Shown here: piece after piece, positions 53,181 to 64,000 of the stretch
Layout of the letters: each line of letters starts with the position of its first letter
Numbering within the stretch: position 1 is the first letter of the stretch
Origin: Hyperoplus lanceolatus
Taxonomy: Eukaryota; Chordata; Actinopteri; Uranoscopiformes; Ammodytidae
DNA length: 64,000 bases
Assembly (NCBI GenBank): GCA_026929865.2
Contig: CM049410.1
Location: forward strand, 22,403,501 to 22,467,500
Reading direction: 5' to 3'
Position numbers and translations under genes: made by a program
The notes under the pieces: model-generated
Told to the model about the DNA's origin: nothing
Seen by the model: the letters and a program-made list of their open reading frames with translations, nothing else
Databases searched by the model: none

Positions 53181-53193
53181 TACTAGATCTAAC

Positions 53194-53914
53194 TCTGGTC
53201 CATATGTTCACAACATATCCACAGCTATAAATTGGTTAGAGTTGAAATGCATGAAATGCTTGTAACTGGTTCAAATTGAGTCAACTGTTCTACAACCAAA
53301 CTACAGTGAGCTCATTCCTATAGAAGGTATTGAGTAGTGGGTCAAAGGTCAAAGCAAACATCCCTGTGATCCCAGATTCAACACAGATGAACAAAAAGAG
53401 GAAGTGGAAGTGGCGTGTCCCTGGCACATTCTATTCCATTGTGTGTGGGCTCATCAGGGCAGTGGAAGAAGGTTGGATAGAGAGAAAGATAGATGGATAC
53501 TGTATTGATCCCTGACATCCAGTAGCAGCAAACGTAAAAACAAAAACAACCCCAAACACACTCCCCCCCACCCCTGTCAAGTTAAAACTGTACAGAAACT
53601 AACTAAATGAAACTTTGCAACAAGATGAAAAAAAAAACTTTATGTAAACAAATCAAATCTCAATTAAACCTTGCAGAAAATACCTATGTTTCTTCACTGG
53701 GGAGTGTTAAGAGAGGGTGGGGGCTGGGAGGGAGGGCTATAATGGAGAGGTCATGGAAGGGTCAGTGAGGGGTCGCAGCGGGGTTGCTGAGAGTTCACTG
53801 GGAGCTCTCAGCCAATGGGAGACCAGGAGACAAAACTGCAGTATGAGAAGACGCTGGTGCTTCACATTAAGATGCTGCAAAACACACGCGTGCACGCACG
53901 CACGCACACACACA

Positions 53915-54004
<90 letters not shown>

Positions 54005-54133
54005 TATAGCGTTCAATTGAAACTCATAGATATTTTCAGCAGTTTTTGAATAAATATTCAAATTTGGCAATATCCATCTAATTTTGCGTGAATGAGCAAA
54101 TCCTTAAAAAGCAAAAATCGAGATGTTGAATAA
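53194..54133. repeat. Duplicated segment, copy A' inside the transposon
   Basis: Same orientation as copy A and differing by few substitutions. The main difference is the CA array length (53904-54005 against 52755-52833). Left junction is CTAGATCTAAC/TCTGG; right junction is GTTGAATAA/CTTACC. Confidence 0.9.
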
Positions 54134-54213
54134 CTTACCTTTTTTGAAAGGTAAACTTACCTTTTTAAAAGGGTAACTACTCTTTTTTGTGTACCTTATT
54201 GTAAAGTGTTACC

Positions 54214-54646
54214 AAATATTTATTTGATTTTCACAACATAAGTGTCCAAGGTTTTTACAGAACAGAGTTTGGATACAGCCTTTTCTATGTATTTCTAAGT
54301 ACTATGTACAGGTCTGAAAAAAAAGCATTTTCAGTATGTTTTTAAGAAGAAAATGTATAGTAAATCAGAAAATTTACATATCGACTAATAACATTCAGAA
54401 TAGTGCTTGGAATGATAATGGAAATGTTAGTTAATGTGAGTGCTTAAATAGTTGCGATTTTTGGTTCAGAATATTAAAAAAACGAATGGTGAGGTAATGG
54501 CTGGTAAAGATGGTTGGGTAGGAAAAATATACAGACACAAACAGACAAGGTTTAGTCCAATAAACATATACATTTTGGGTATTTTATTTATACTAGTAAG
54601 AAAGAAAACAACTCTCAAAATTGAACAGAGTGTACACTACCAAGTG

Positions 54647-54722
<76 letters not shown>

Positions 54723-55234
54723 TCAAACTAATCCAATGGGAGATGAAGAGGGGAAGATGAGAAAGGAGTGACAGACCCACAGAAGGGAAGAAATGGAAGG
54801 AGGGATGATGGTGAAACGCTCCACCATAACAACAAAAAAAATAGAAAGAAGTGGTTTTGAGGGAAAGTCTGGAGAAAGTGCTGCCAAGTTGCTATGAATG
54901 GAGTCCTCTATGCTAGACTGAAGTATGCTGTGTTTTTATAGGCACAACACAGAGGGATTTATAAGAGAGCTGCGGCTGGCGCGGGACAATTTATTTTCAC
55001 ATGCCACAACCTGAGGGAATGATCTCATCCACATCCATATCCGTTTTATTTTCATGATTATTGGTTTTCAGGACCATAATGAGTAGCTTGTCTTCCATAA
55101 AATGAAACATCTCATTTATTTCTCATAATTTGTATCAGCATTATTTTAATTCTATTGTAAATGTATGACTTGTTTGGTTATATTTCAAGTGTACTATTTT
55201 ATGTGCAATGTTACTTGTATTATTTTATATGCAT
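54214..55234. other. Noncoding stretch with (GT)33 array
   Basis: A TG array lies at 54651-54716. Its left flank, GAGTGTACACTACCAAGTGA, also borders the GT array at 45433-45460. No gene is recognised. Confidence 0.5.
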
Positions 55235-55450
55235 ATTGGCCCTCATTTATCAAACTTGCGTGGAAACTGGTGCAGATTCTGGCGCAAATACCTCCCTACG
55301 CCAGGTATCTCGTGGGATTTATCAAACAGTCGTATCTCGCCAATCTCGGAGTACGCCAGGCCATTATTGATAAATGTGGCGGTTGAAAACAATCGTACCA
55401 CGCCCCTATATTTTCTCAGTTTAGAGGCCTCGCCCAGAGGTTTTACGACA

Positions 55451-55665
55451 TGAATAAGCGCATTACTGCACAAAAGAGGAATTCATCTGAAGTAGAAATT
55501 GACAGAATAACAGCGAAAATAGAACAATAAAGAGTTTCATTTCGGAGCATTACAAGCGGCATCGAAGAACGACAGAAGGCAGCAGTTAGGAAGAAAATAA
55601 CTGCTGCGGTCAACTGCGTTGGTGTTGACAACAAACGATCTCCAGCTGAGGATTTTGCATTTTAG
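55451..55665 (+). pseudogene. SANT/Myb-like protein remnant
   Basis: Plus-strand reading across a stop gives SSEVEIDRITAKIEQ, then RQKAAVRKKITAAVNCVGVD and NKRSPAE. The pattern of an ITAAVN helix followed by a short linker and R-(S/T)-P-x-E resembles the Myb/SANT-like DNA-binding proteins encoded by Harbinger transposons. A TAA interrupts it at about 55528, and the tail is cut off by the hAT insertion at 55692. The Trp residues of the domain are not all visible, so this is tentative. Confidence 0.4.
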
Positions 55666-56722
55666 GTTTACATATGGCTATTGCTCAAATGCAGTAGCGT
55701 AACGTGGGGTTTCAGTCAGGGCCTTCAGTAGTGAACTCCAACCCCCCCCCCCAAACACTGAGAAAAGCACACGTCAGGTGCCGATACAGCCAACAAAGCC
55801 ACATACAAAATATAGGCTAAAATCACAGTATAGCCTACACACTAATGCATAACATGAAGCGCTTGACTGTTGATCTTCAATAACCACAGAGCAGCGCACT
55901 GTACACACCACTGTTGTTTATCCCACACCAGATAGACTACTTCACCATCACCATCAGATATTTCATGTCACTCGACAACTGTTTGCAAACGCATAACACG
56001 ATACAAAACAAGCATCCAGTTATTGTAACAGGATGCTTGCGCAACTTCAACGGATTCAATTTAGTATAGCGACAATATTACCAGTTCGCCGCATTCGCTT
56101 CAATAACAAGAATGAAACATGCAAGAAGGGTCTTGTATGCAAAGTTTAACAACAGCAAATCCAACCAGCATATTAAGAAGAAGTGTAGTTGAGAGTTGGT
56201 ACCCATATTATGCTTAGAAAGCGGCATCAACAATGAAAAACCGCATCAACTACTGCCCAAGTCCCAGCAATATAGGCTACAATGACCATAACAAACAAAC
56301 AAAATGGTTTTAAAACCCCACAAAAAACATTATCTCTTCACAGATATAGCCAAAAGTAACACTCACCCATCACTTGTAGAGGAAACCCATCCTCGGATCC
56401 TATAAGCCATTAAGGCTGTTACAATCTGTGATGTGCCATGTTCCTTCACAGGTTTAAAAAGCAGACACGGCCAGCAACATACCGGTAACTTGTTCCGCTC
56501 GGTGCTATCTGTTAGCCAGTCATAGCGTCGTAGTTACAGTCAGTGAAGTGCCGCAAAAAAACGTTGTCAGCCCATCCAGCTTATGTGTATTATTCCTGTC
56601 GAAACTATATCTAAACTATGTTAAACGATCACCTTTGAATAGCCACGCTAGATCAGCAGCGGGAGCAGTAGGTTGTGTGAAAGCGATGGCCATAGTAGTT
56701 CACTCACGTCACAATGCTAATA

Positions 56723-57485
56723 GAGCTTTTAAGCGGAAGTGGCTTACTTCCGGGACATGGGACCTCTCGGCTCGAAAAATTACAACGGTAGTCAATGGAA
56801 AGAAATGTATTATTTTCTGGTCCCAGTCACGAAATGCCTTCGATTACACACATGTTTCGTATGGATTTAGATGGTATTTTTTTGTGCAAAGAATGGAACA
56901 ATTTAGCAAGTAGAAGCTGGATACGGGCAGGTTTTGTGCAGAGCGCTTTTGTGGACTACAGCTCTTCGCTGCTCTTGACACTTATGATATGCGTCACCAC
57001 CACTCGCACCCGCTTAGCTCAGAAACATGGCTGTATCTTTAAGGCACTTTACCGCCTTCTTTCAATGACTAGACAAAAGTCTTCAGCGTGGCGAAAACCA
57101 CTACACAAGTGGACATGTGGAGAGTTTCAATTTCTCGAGTGGGGAGATTGTTGGCGTTGTCCACGCCAGCCATTAGCATTAGCATTAGCACTGTCAGTCG
57201 AGAAGTGGAGGGAATGTGTTGAGGTGACGTCACAGAGGCGACAAGACTTGTAGTTGTTCTCGTAACATTTTTTCAAAAGCCGTTAGACGAATAATCATAC
57301 AACATACCGTCAAACTCTTCACATGAAAAATTATCATTTAGACCCATACAAAACATATATGTAATCCAAGGCATTTAATAACTGGGACCAGAAAATAGTA
57401 GATTACTTTCCATAGACTCCCATTCATTTTTTTTCAGCTGAGAGGTCCCATGCCCCGTAATTCCGCCACTTCCGCTTAACAGCTC
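56723..57485. mobile_element. TA-flanked MITE with long inverted ends, copy 1
   Basis: Left GAGCTTTTAAGCGGAAGTGG, right the inverse of GAGCTGTTAAGCGGAAGTGG, with about 200 bp of imperfect inverted similarity and TA on both sides. The 152-codon frame 56795-57253 is unlikely to be a gene: its first third also appears, inverted, in the neighbouring MITE as part of the terminal repeat. Confidence 0.75.
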
Positions 57486-57547
57486 TATCTCAGCCGCTAG
57501 TCCCCCGTGATGTCATCAGCGAAGTTTGAAACTTCGGCGGGGCTATA

Positions 57548-57832
57548 GAGCTGTTAAGCGGAAGTGTTATCAAAAGTGTCAAGAGCAGCAAAGAGCTGTA
57601 GTCCACAAAAGCGCTCTGCACAAAACCTGACCGTATCCAGCTTCTACTCGCTAAATTATTCCATTCTTTGCACGAAAAAATACCATCTAAATCCATACGA
57701 AACATATGTGTAATTGAAGGCATTTCGTGACTGGGACCAGAAAATAATACATTTCTTTCCATTGACTACCGTTGTAATTTTTCGAGCCGAGAGGTCCCAT
57801 GTCCCGGAAGTAAGCCACTTCCGCTTAACAGC
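57548..57832. mobile_element. TA-flanked MITE, copy 2, inverted
   Basis: GAGCTGTTAAGCGGAAGTG at the left and CACTTCCGCTTAACAGC at the right, with TA on both sides. Its right 270 bp is the inverse of 56723-56990 in copy 1. The left inverted end is only about 20 bp long, so it is an internal-deletion derivative. The two copies are 60 bp apart and head to head. Confidence 0.75.
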
Positions 57833-59197
57833 TATCGCTGGGCCCTGGGGGTGGGCTGTCACTACACATCAGAATCTGATTGGCTGATGAGACATGGCAG
57901 TCAAATGTATTATCCAATAGGAGACGGCAGCTTCAATGAAAGGCTAGCAATACTTCTAGTGCAGGTCCCGCTGCTCCACATAGCTGTGATGCGTTAAGAT
58001 GAGATATGCCTGGGAAATCCAGCTCAGCCTCACAAAAAATAACTATATTCCAAAAAAATTGTAATTATTATTGTAACGTACTGACATTTTTTTATTACAT
58101 TCATACACATTTAAACACAAATTAATATAATTTTAAACAACAAAAAAAAAAATCATTTGGATTTTGACAGGGCGGCCCTCCACTGCTCAAATGCTATAAA
58201 GCAGCATATACAATTTTATGTCGCCATTTCTTTGAATAGACGAAGAAAAAGTGGTCTGACTCAAACATCGCCACTAAAAAAAGCGTGTTGCTGTTCTGAA
58301 ATGCAACCAACTGGGCTGGGGTTGCGGGCATACTATAAGTGGTAGAGGAGAAAAAGACGCACCAACTGTCCGGTAATGGTCCCCATAAATGAAATACACG
58401 TCTGCAGAGATTTGAATGATTAAAATGTAATGGCCCTTTTAGATAGCACTACTCAAAAGGGGTTTAAAAACTAAAAATAACACATTTTGCATTTTACTGT
58501 ATGACAGCATGCGCTTGGTCAGCCCGGCCGTCAGCTGCACAAGCCGACCCGGCAACGATCAGCTGTGAGAGGCTAGCGCCCACTGTCCTGCTCCACCAGC
58601 AGATCGGAAAAACGTGCCGGTTAACGGTGGAAAAAAATCGCTCGCTTAAGCGATCAATGACACATTAAAAGAGGAACTAACATCTAAAAAGTGCTTCAAA
58701 TAAATAAAATGTTAAGCTGAATGTTGTGCCGTGTATTTTTTATCATAAAGAGCAGTGTAGGCCTACTACATATTTAATAGGCTGCTTAGGCTAACATTTT
58801 GAATGAATGCAGCCCTCGTGCCTCAGTGTCCCCCCAGCTGCTCCAAGTCGGAGACAACTGCCCTTACGCAGTCCCTCCTAAGTGGCCAGTGTGCGCACTA
58901 TTGAATCAGCTCTCCTACTACTTAAGCTGCACAATTTTAAGTGATTAATATATTTATTTCGGTCTGAGCAAACTGCATTTGTATTATCTTCTAATAATTG
59001 TCCAACAAAGTCATCGGCTACCCGACACAGCCTGCACTGCCATGCTGTTTACAAACTTGCATACACGAGCTGAGAGCTGGCGTGGGATTTGAGCGTATCC
59101 TACGCTCACGTCCATATTGATAAATGCCGAGATTTGCGTGGAAATGTACGTACACCCATTTTTCTGGTCTACGCACGGTTGATAAATGAGGGCCATT

Positions 59198-60010
<813 letters not shown>

Positions 60011-60869
60011 TTCCTTCATGGTTAAATTAGCAGCGCCCCACCCAATTCTAAAGATTTGAGTCATGCACACATAACCATCCGTCGTCTTTGGGTTAGTCAG
60101 CTTTAGCCAGAGGAGCTCCACTAATGTCTGGGAGTCTTCTCACATTCAGATTATGTGAACTATGCAGTTTCAGGGGGTGGGTGATTTTTTTTGCATTTTC
60201 AAAGCCTGCAGTTAGTTTAAAAAAACATTTTCTCACTACCGATAATTTCAAGTATTGAATAATCCTGTCATCATAAATCAAGATAAAATTAGATAGAGAC
60301 AACTGGAACCAAAAGTAAGACGAGAAAATGTTTATAGACAAAACTGCGGGCCTTGCTGCAAGTTGAAGACGGCAAGTTTCATGTAGCTTTCTAACTTCAA
60401 ACAGTGTTCCAGGATCCAATTTTTGGGTGAGAAAAAGTTTGTTAATTCAGTTAAGATATAACTTATATAAATAACTCCTCTAACACACCCAAAGTTACAT
60501 AACGCACCTTTAAAGACCACAGTCTGGCATACAAAATGGTGGCTAAACCAATGCAGTCCCAAAACCAGCCTGCAACAACCGTCAGCTGACACATCTATGG
60601 CTGCAACATCGCAATGTGTTCACACAATGAACTTCAACTTCTGAAGAAGATAACAGGCTGTGATGTGTTTGAATGGAAGTTCCCCTTGTTGAACTGAGGG
60701 GGGCAGTGCAGTGTGGAAAACGGTGACTTTTGTGTGTGTGTGTGTGTGTGTGTGTGGTGTTTGGCGTGTGGGGGGAGGCAAGGCATAACTCTTTTTGGAG
60801 GAATCGATCCATCTCATTTTTCTGTCCCAAGAGTGAGAGAGAACAGATCAAGATGGAATTTATGGGACT

Positions 60870-60872
<3 letters not shown>
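60011..60872. other. Noncoding stretch, nothing firm
   Basis: Near 60465-60515 the minus strand reads TTTAAAGGTGCGTTATGTAA, which resembles a fish MITE end, but no partner was found. A GT run occupies 60732-60755. Confidence 0.4.

Positions 60873-60947
<75 letters not shown>
60873..60947. repeat. (CA)n microsatellite, 75 bp
   Basis: Uninterrupted CA array. Confidence 0.95.
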
Positions 60948-60948
<1 letters not shown>

Positions 60949-61231
60949 CCACTAGGGGCAGTGTGGTCCCGTCAGTGACTATAGGGAACTCTGGCAGTTG
61001 TAAGGTGATACATAAGGGAAGAAATCGTATTCTGTTACACTAAAGAACTATAGTGTCAGCTTATTTCTGTCTCGTATTTTTCTTTCTGAAATACTGTATA
61101 GTGTTTGGCGTAAAGGCCTCAATGTCTGATCAGATGTAACAACTGTAAAAGAGTGAGGGGGAAGGGGGGTCGCATTGAGGTGTAGTCTTTTTAAGGTTTC
61201 ATCACCATGGTGTGTCTCACTGATTTATATA

Positions 61232-62837
61232 CAGGTCCTTCTCATATAATTAGCATATTGTGATAAAGTTCAATATTTTCTGTAATGTACTGATAAACAT
61301 TAGACTTTCATATATTTTAGATTCATTACACACAACTGAAGTAGTTCAAGCCTTTTATTGTTTTAATATTGATGATTTTGGCAAAAAAGTAAAGAAAAAC
61401 CAAAAATCCCCATCTCAAAAAATTAGCATATTTCATCCGACCAATAAAAGAAAAGTGTTTTTAATACAAAAAAGTCAACCTTCAAATAATTATGTTCAGT
61501 TATGCACTCAATACTTGGTCGGGAATCCTTTCGCAGAAATGACTGCTTCAATGCGGCGTGGCATGGAGGCAATCAGCCTGTGGCACTTCTGAGGTGTTAT
61601 GGAGGCCCAGGATGCTTCGATAGCGGCCTTAAGGTCATCCACAGTGTTGGGTCTGGTGTCTCTCAACTTCCTCTTCACAATATCCCACAGATTCTCTGTG
61701 GGGTTCAGGTCAGGAGAGTTGGCAGGCCAATTGAGCACAGTAATACCATGGTCAGTAAACCATTTACCAGTGGTTTTGGCACTGTGAGCAGGTGCCAGGT
61801 CTTGTTGAAAAATGAAATCTTCATATCCATAAAGCTTTTCAGCAGATGGAAGCATGAAGTGCTCCAAAATCTCCTGATAGCTGCATTGACCCTGCCTTTG
61901 ATAAAACACAGTGGACCAACACCAGCAGCTGACATGGCACCCCAGACCATCACTGACTGTGGGTACTTGACACTGGACTTCAGGCATTTTGGCATTTCCT
62001 TCTCCCCAGTCTTCCTCCAGACTCTGGCACCTTGATTTCCGAATGACATGCAAAATTTGCTTTCATCCGAAAAAAGTACTTTGGACCACTGAGCAACAGT
62101 CCAGTGCTGCTTCTCTGTAGCCCAGGTCAGGCGCTTCTGCCGCTGTTTCTGGTTCAAAAGTGGCTTGACCTGGGGAATGCGGCACCTGTAGCCCATTTCC
62201 TGCACACGCCTGTGCACGGTGGCTCTGGATGTTTCTACTCCAGACTCAGTCCACTGCTTCCACAGGTCCCCCAAGGTCTGGAATCGGCCCTTCTCCACAA
62301 TCCTCCTCAGGGTCCGGTCACCTCTTCTGGTTGTGCAGCGTTTTCTGCCACACTTTTTCCTTCCCACAGACTTCCCACTGAGGTGCCTTGATACAGCACT
62401 CTGGGAACAGCGTATTCGCTCAGAAATTTCTTTCTGTGTCTTACCCTCTTGCTTGAGGGTGTCAATGATGGCCTTCTGGACAGCAGTCAGGTCGGCAGTC
62501 TTACCCATGATTGCGGTTTTGAGTAATGAACCAGGCTGGGAGTTTTTAAAAGCCTCAGGAATCTTTTGCAGGTGTTTAGAGTTAATTAGTTGATTCAGAT
62601 GATTAGGTTAAGAGCTCGTTTAGAGTACCTTTTCATGATATGCTCATTTTTTGAGATAGGAATTTGGGGTTTTCATGAGCTGTATGCCAAAATCATCAGT
62701 ATTAAAACAACAAAAGACCTGAAATATTTCAGTTGTTGTGCAATGGATCTAAAATATATGAAAGTTCAATTATTATCATTATATTATGGAAAATAATCAA
62801 CTTTATCACAATATGCTAATTATATGAGAAGGACCTG
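61232..62837 (-). mobile_element. Nearly complete Tc1-like transposon, 1606 bp
   Basis: CAGGTCCTTCTCATATAATT at the left is mirrored exactly at the right, and TA flanks both sides (61230-61231, 62838-62839). The inverted ends are long (about 200 bp), and internal copies of the terminal motif are visible (ATTAGCATATT near 61425, inverse near 62635). It encodes a DD34E transposase on the minus strand broken by one frameshift. The length is what is expected of a full Tc1 element. Confidence 0.93.
61508..62508 (-). pseudogene. Tc1 DD34E transposase with one frameshift
   Basis: The minus-strand start at 62508 (MGKTADLTAVQKAIIDTLKQ) opens an N-terminal DNA-binding part with a helix-turn-helix (residues about 24-44, QKEISERIRCSQSAVSRHL) and a basic GRKKCGRKR linker. 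A second helical region follows, then the first catalytic Asp (D148 in LFSDES). After GRVNAA (about 61880) the frame is lost. The rest (YQEILEHFMLPSAEK, FQQDLAPAHSAKTT, SPDLNPTENLW, end GFPTKY at 61508) is intact in the next frame. The second Asp (QQDLAPAH) and Glu (NPTEN) are separated by 34 residues, giving DD34E. All three catalytic residues survive, so a single small deletion is the visible defect. Cut-and-paste at TA is the family function. Confidence 0.9.
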
Positions 62838-62952
62838 TATGTAGTATGATCAGAGGTGGCAGTCACAGTTATAGTCAGTGGTCATTGTATATCCATCCCA
62901 CTCATGTCCACAGGTGTTTTTACATATACAGTTACATAAATGTAGTTAAGAT
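62838..62952. other. Short unique spacer
   Basis: Nothing recognised between the Tc1 right end and the GATA array. Confidence 0.5.

Positions 62953-64000
<1,048 letters not shown>

Larger units (their letters stand above)
52972..54213. mobile_element. TIR transposon carrying a copy of its flank
   Basis: The ends are GGTAACACTTTACAATAAGG and its exact inverse, the same as at 39661-42018. The flanking octamers are AAATAATT (52964-52971) and AAATATTT (54214-54221), 7 of 8 matching. The subterminal DNA is a different hairpin repeat built from AAAAGGTAAGTTTACCTTTT, about nine units on the left (53008-53180) and two on the right (54136-54175). Between them lies a ~940-bp copy of the DNA immediately left of the element (53194-54133). 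Confidence 0.8.
55692..58185. mobile_element. hAT element with perfect 8-bp duplication
   Basis: It begins CAGTAGCGTAACGTGGGG and ends GGGCGGCCCTCCACTG, weakly inverse CAGTRG/CYACTG termini. CTCAAATG flanks both sides (55684-55691 and 58186-58193), an exact 8-bp target duplication. No hAT transposase frame is seen. It carries two TA-flanked MITEs (56723-57485 and 57548-57832). Confidence 0.8.
55238..59194. mobile_element. Harbinger-like DNA transposon with nested elements
   Basis: The ends are GGCCCTCATTTATCAAACTT and the inverse of GGCCCTCATTTATCAACCGT, flanked by ATT on both sides (55235-55237, 59195-59197), a 3-bp duplication as in PIF/Harbinger. TTGATAAATG words recur inside both ends. 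A remnant of a SANT/Myb-like protein is present at 55451-55665. A hAT element (55692-58185) interrupts it, followed by about 1 kb of Harbinger-side sequence to the right end. The Harbinger nuclease (DDE) frame is not recognisable. Confidence 0.7.

Noticed and set aside
56795-57253. 152-codon ORF
   Set aside because: Its N-terminal text also occurs inverted in the neighbouring MITE because it overlaps the terminal repeat; no domain recognised.
60949-60962. CTCF site (CCACTAGGGGCAG)
   Set aside because: One G short of the core spacing, so it does not fit the motif.

Overview
This window looks like gene-poor teleost fish nuclear DNA. The grounds are AT-rich sequence, very many (CA/GT)n microsatellites, a (GATA)n array, Tc1 elements with long inverted ends, a tRNA-derived SINE of the V-SINE/AFC type, and piggyBac, hAT, Harbinger-like, Ty1/copia and Ty3/gypsy remains, a mix typical of ray-finned fish. 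I found no intact host gene. The only host-like coding pieces are two decayed minus-strand exons of a CCDC106-like family (24.5 and 25.9-26.2 kb). Most other open frames are microsatellite (Thr-His or Cys-Val) or transposon artefacts.

Layout. 0-12 kb: mostly unique or low-complexity DNA with (GT)n arrays, two LINE 3' tails, a 573-bp MITE with a 9-bp target duplication (5.49-6.06 kb), an AT-rich stretch with a strong CTCF-like motif (6.90 kb) and a 329-bp TA-flanked MITE (10.69-11.02 kb). 12.6-21.6 kb: a cluster of TTAA-flanked DNA transposons (13393-15787, 16286-17218, 18168-21604, the last with another nested inside). They carry a nested hAT, a gypsy-type LTR with a gag remnant, and the acidic N-terminus of a piggyBac transposase. 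21.8-26.2 kb: MITEs, inverted gypsy reverse-transcriptase fragments, an LTR fragment and the CCDC106-like exons.

26.8-33.7 kb is a nested stack. An outer element with TAATGCTGGGCTTA ends appears to enclose a large foldback element (26910-32822), which is split by a young, nearly complete Ty1/copia element (27708-32387). That copy has 260-bp LTRs differing at two positions, a GAAGT target duplication, a primer site complementary to the anticodon region of initiator-Met tRNA, and one large ORF closed by a TGA before RNase H.

36.9-38.7 kb: a palindromic Tc1 derivative interrupted by a SINE. 39.66-42.02 kb: the most striking object, a transposon-like unit with GGTAACACTTTACAATAAGG ends and a perfect 8-bp target duplication, filled with about thirty ~68-bp repeats that each fold into a long hairpin and whose orientation flips near the right end. 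A relative with the same ends at 52.97-54.21 kb carries a different hairpin repeat plus a ~940-bp copy of the DNA directly upstream of it. 55.24-59.19 kb: a Harbinger-like element interrupted by a hAT (8-bp target duplication), which itself holds two TA-flanked MITEs. 61.23-62.84 kb: a nearly complete Tc1 element with one frameshift. The remainder is microsatellite-rich noncoding DNA.

No host pathway is encoded here. The biology is transposon on transposon: nested insertion, foldback formation and amplification of satellite-like hairpins inside mobile elements.
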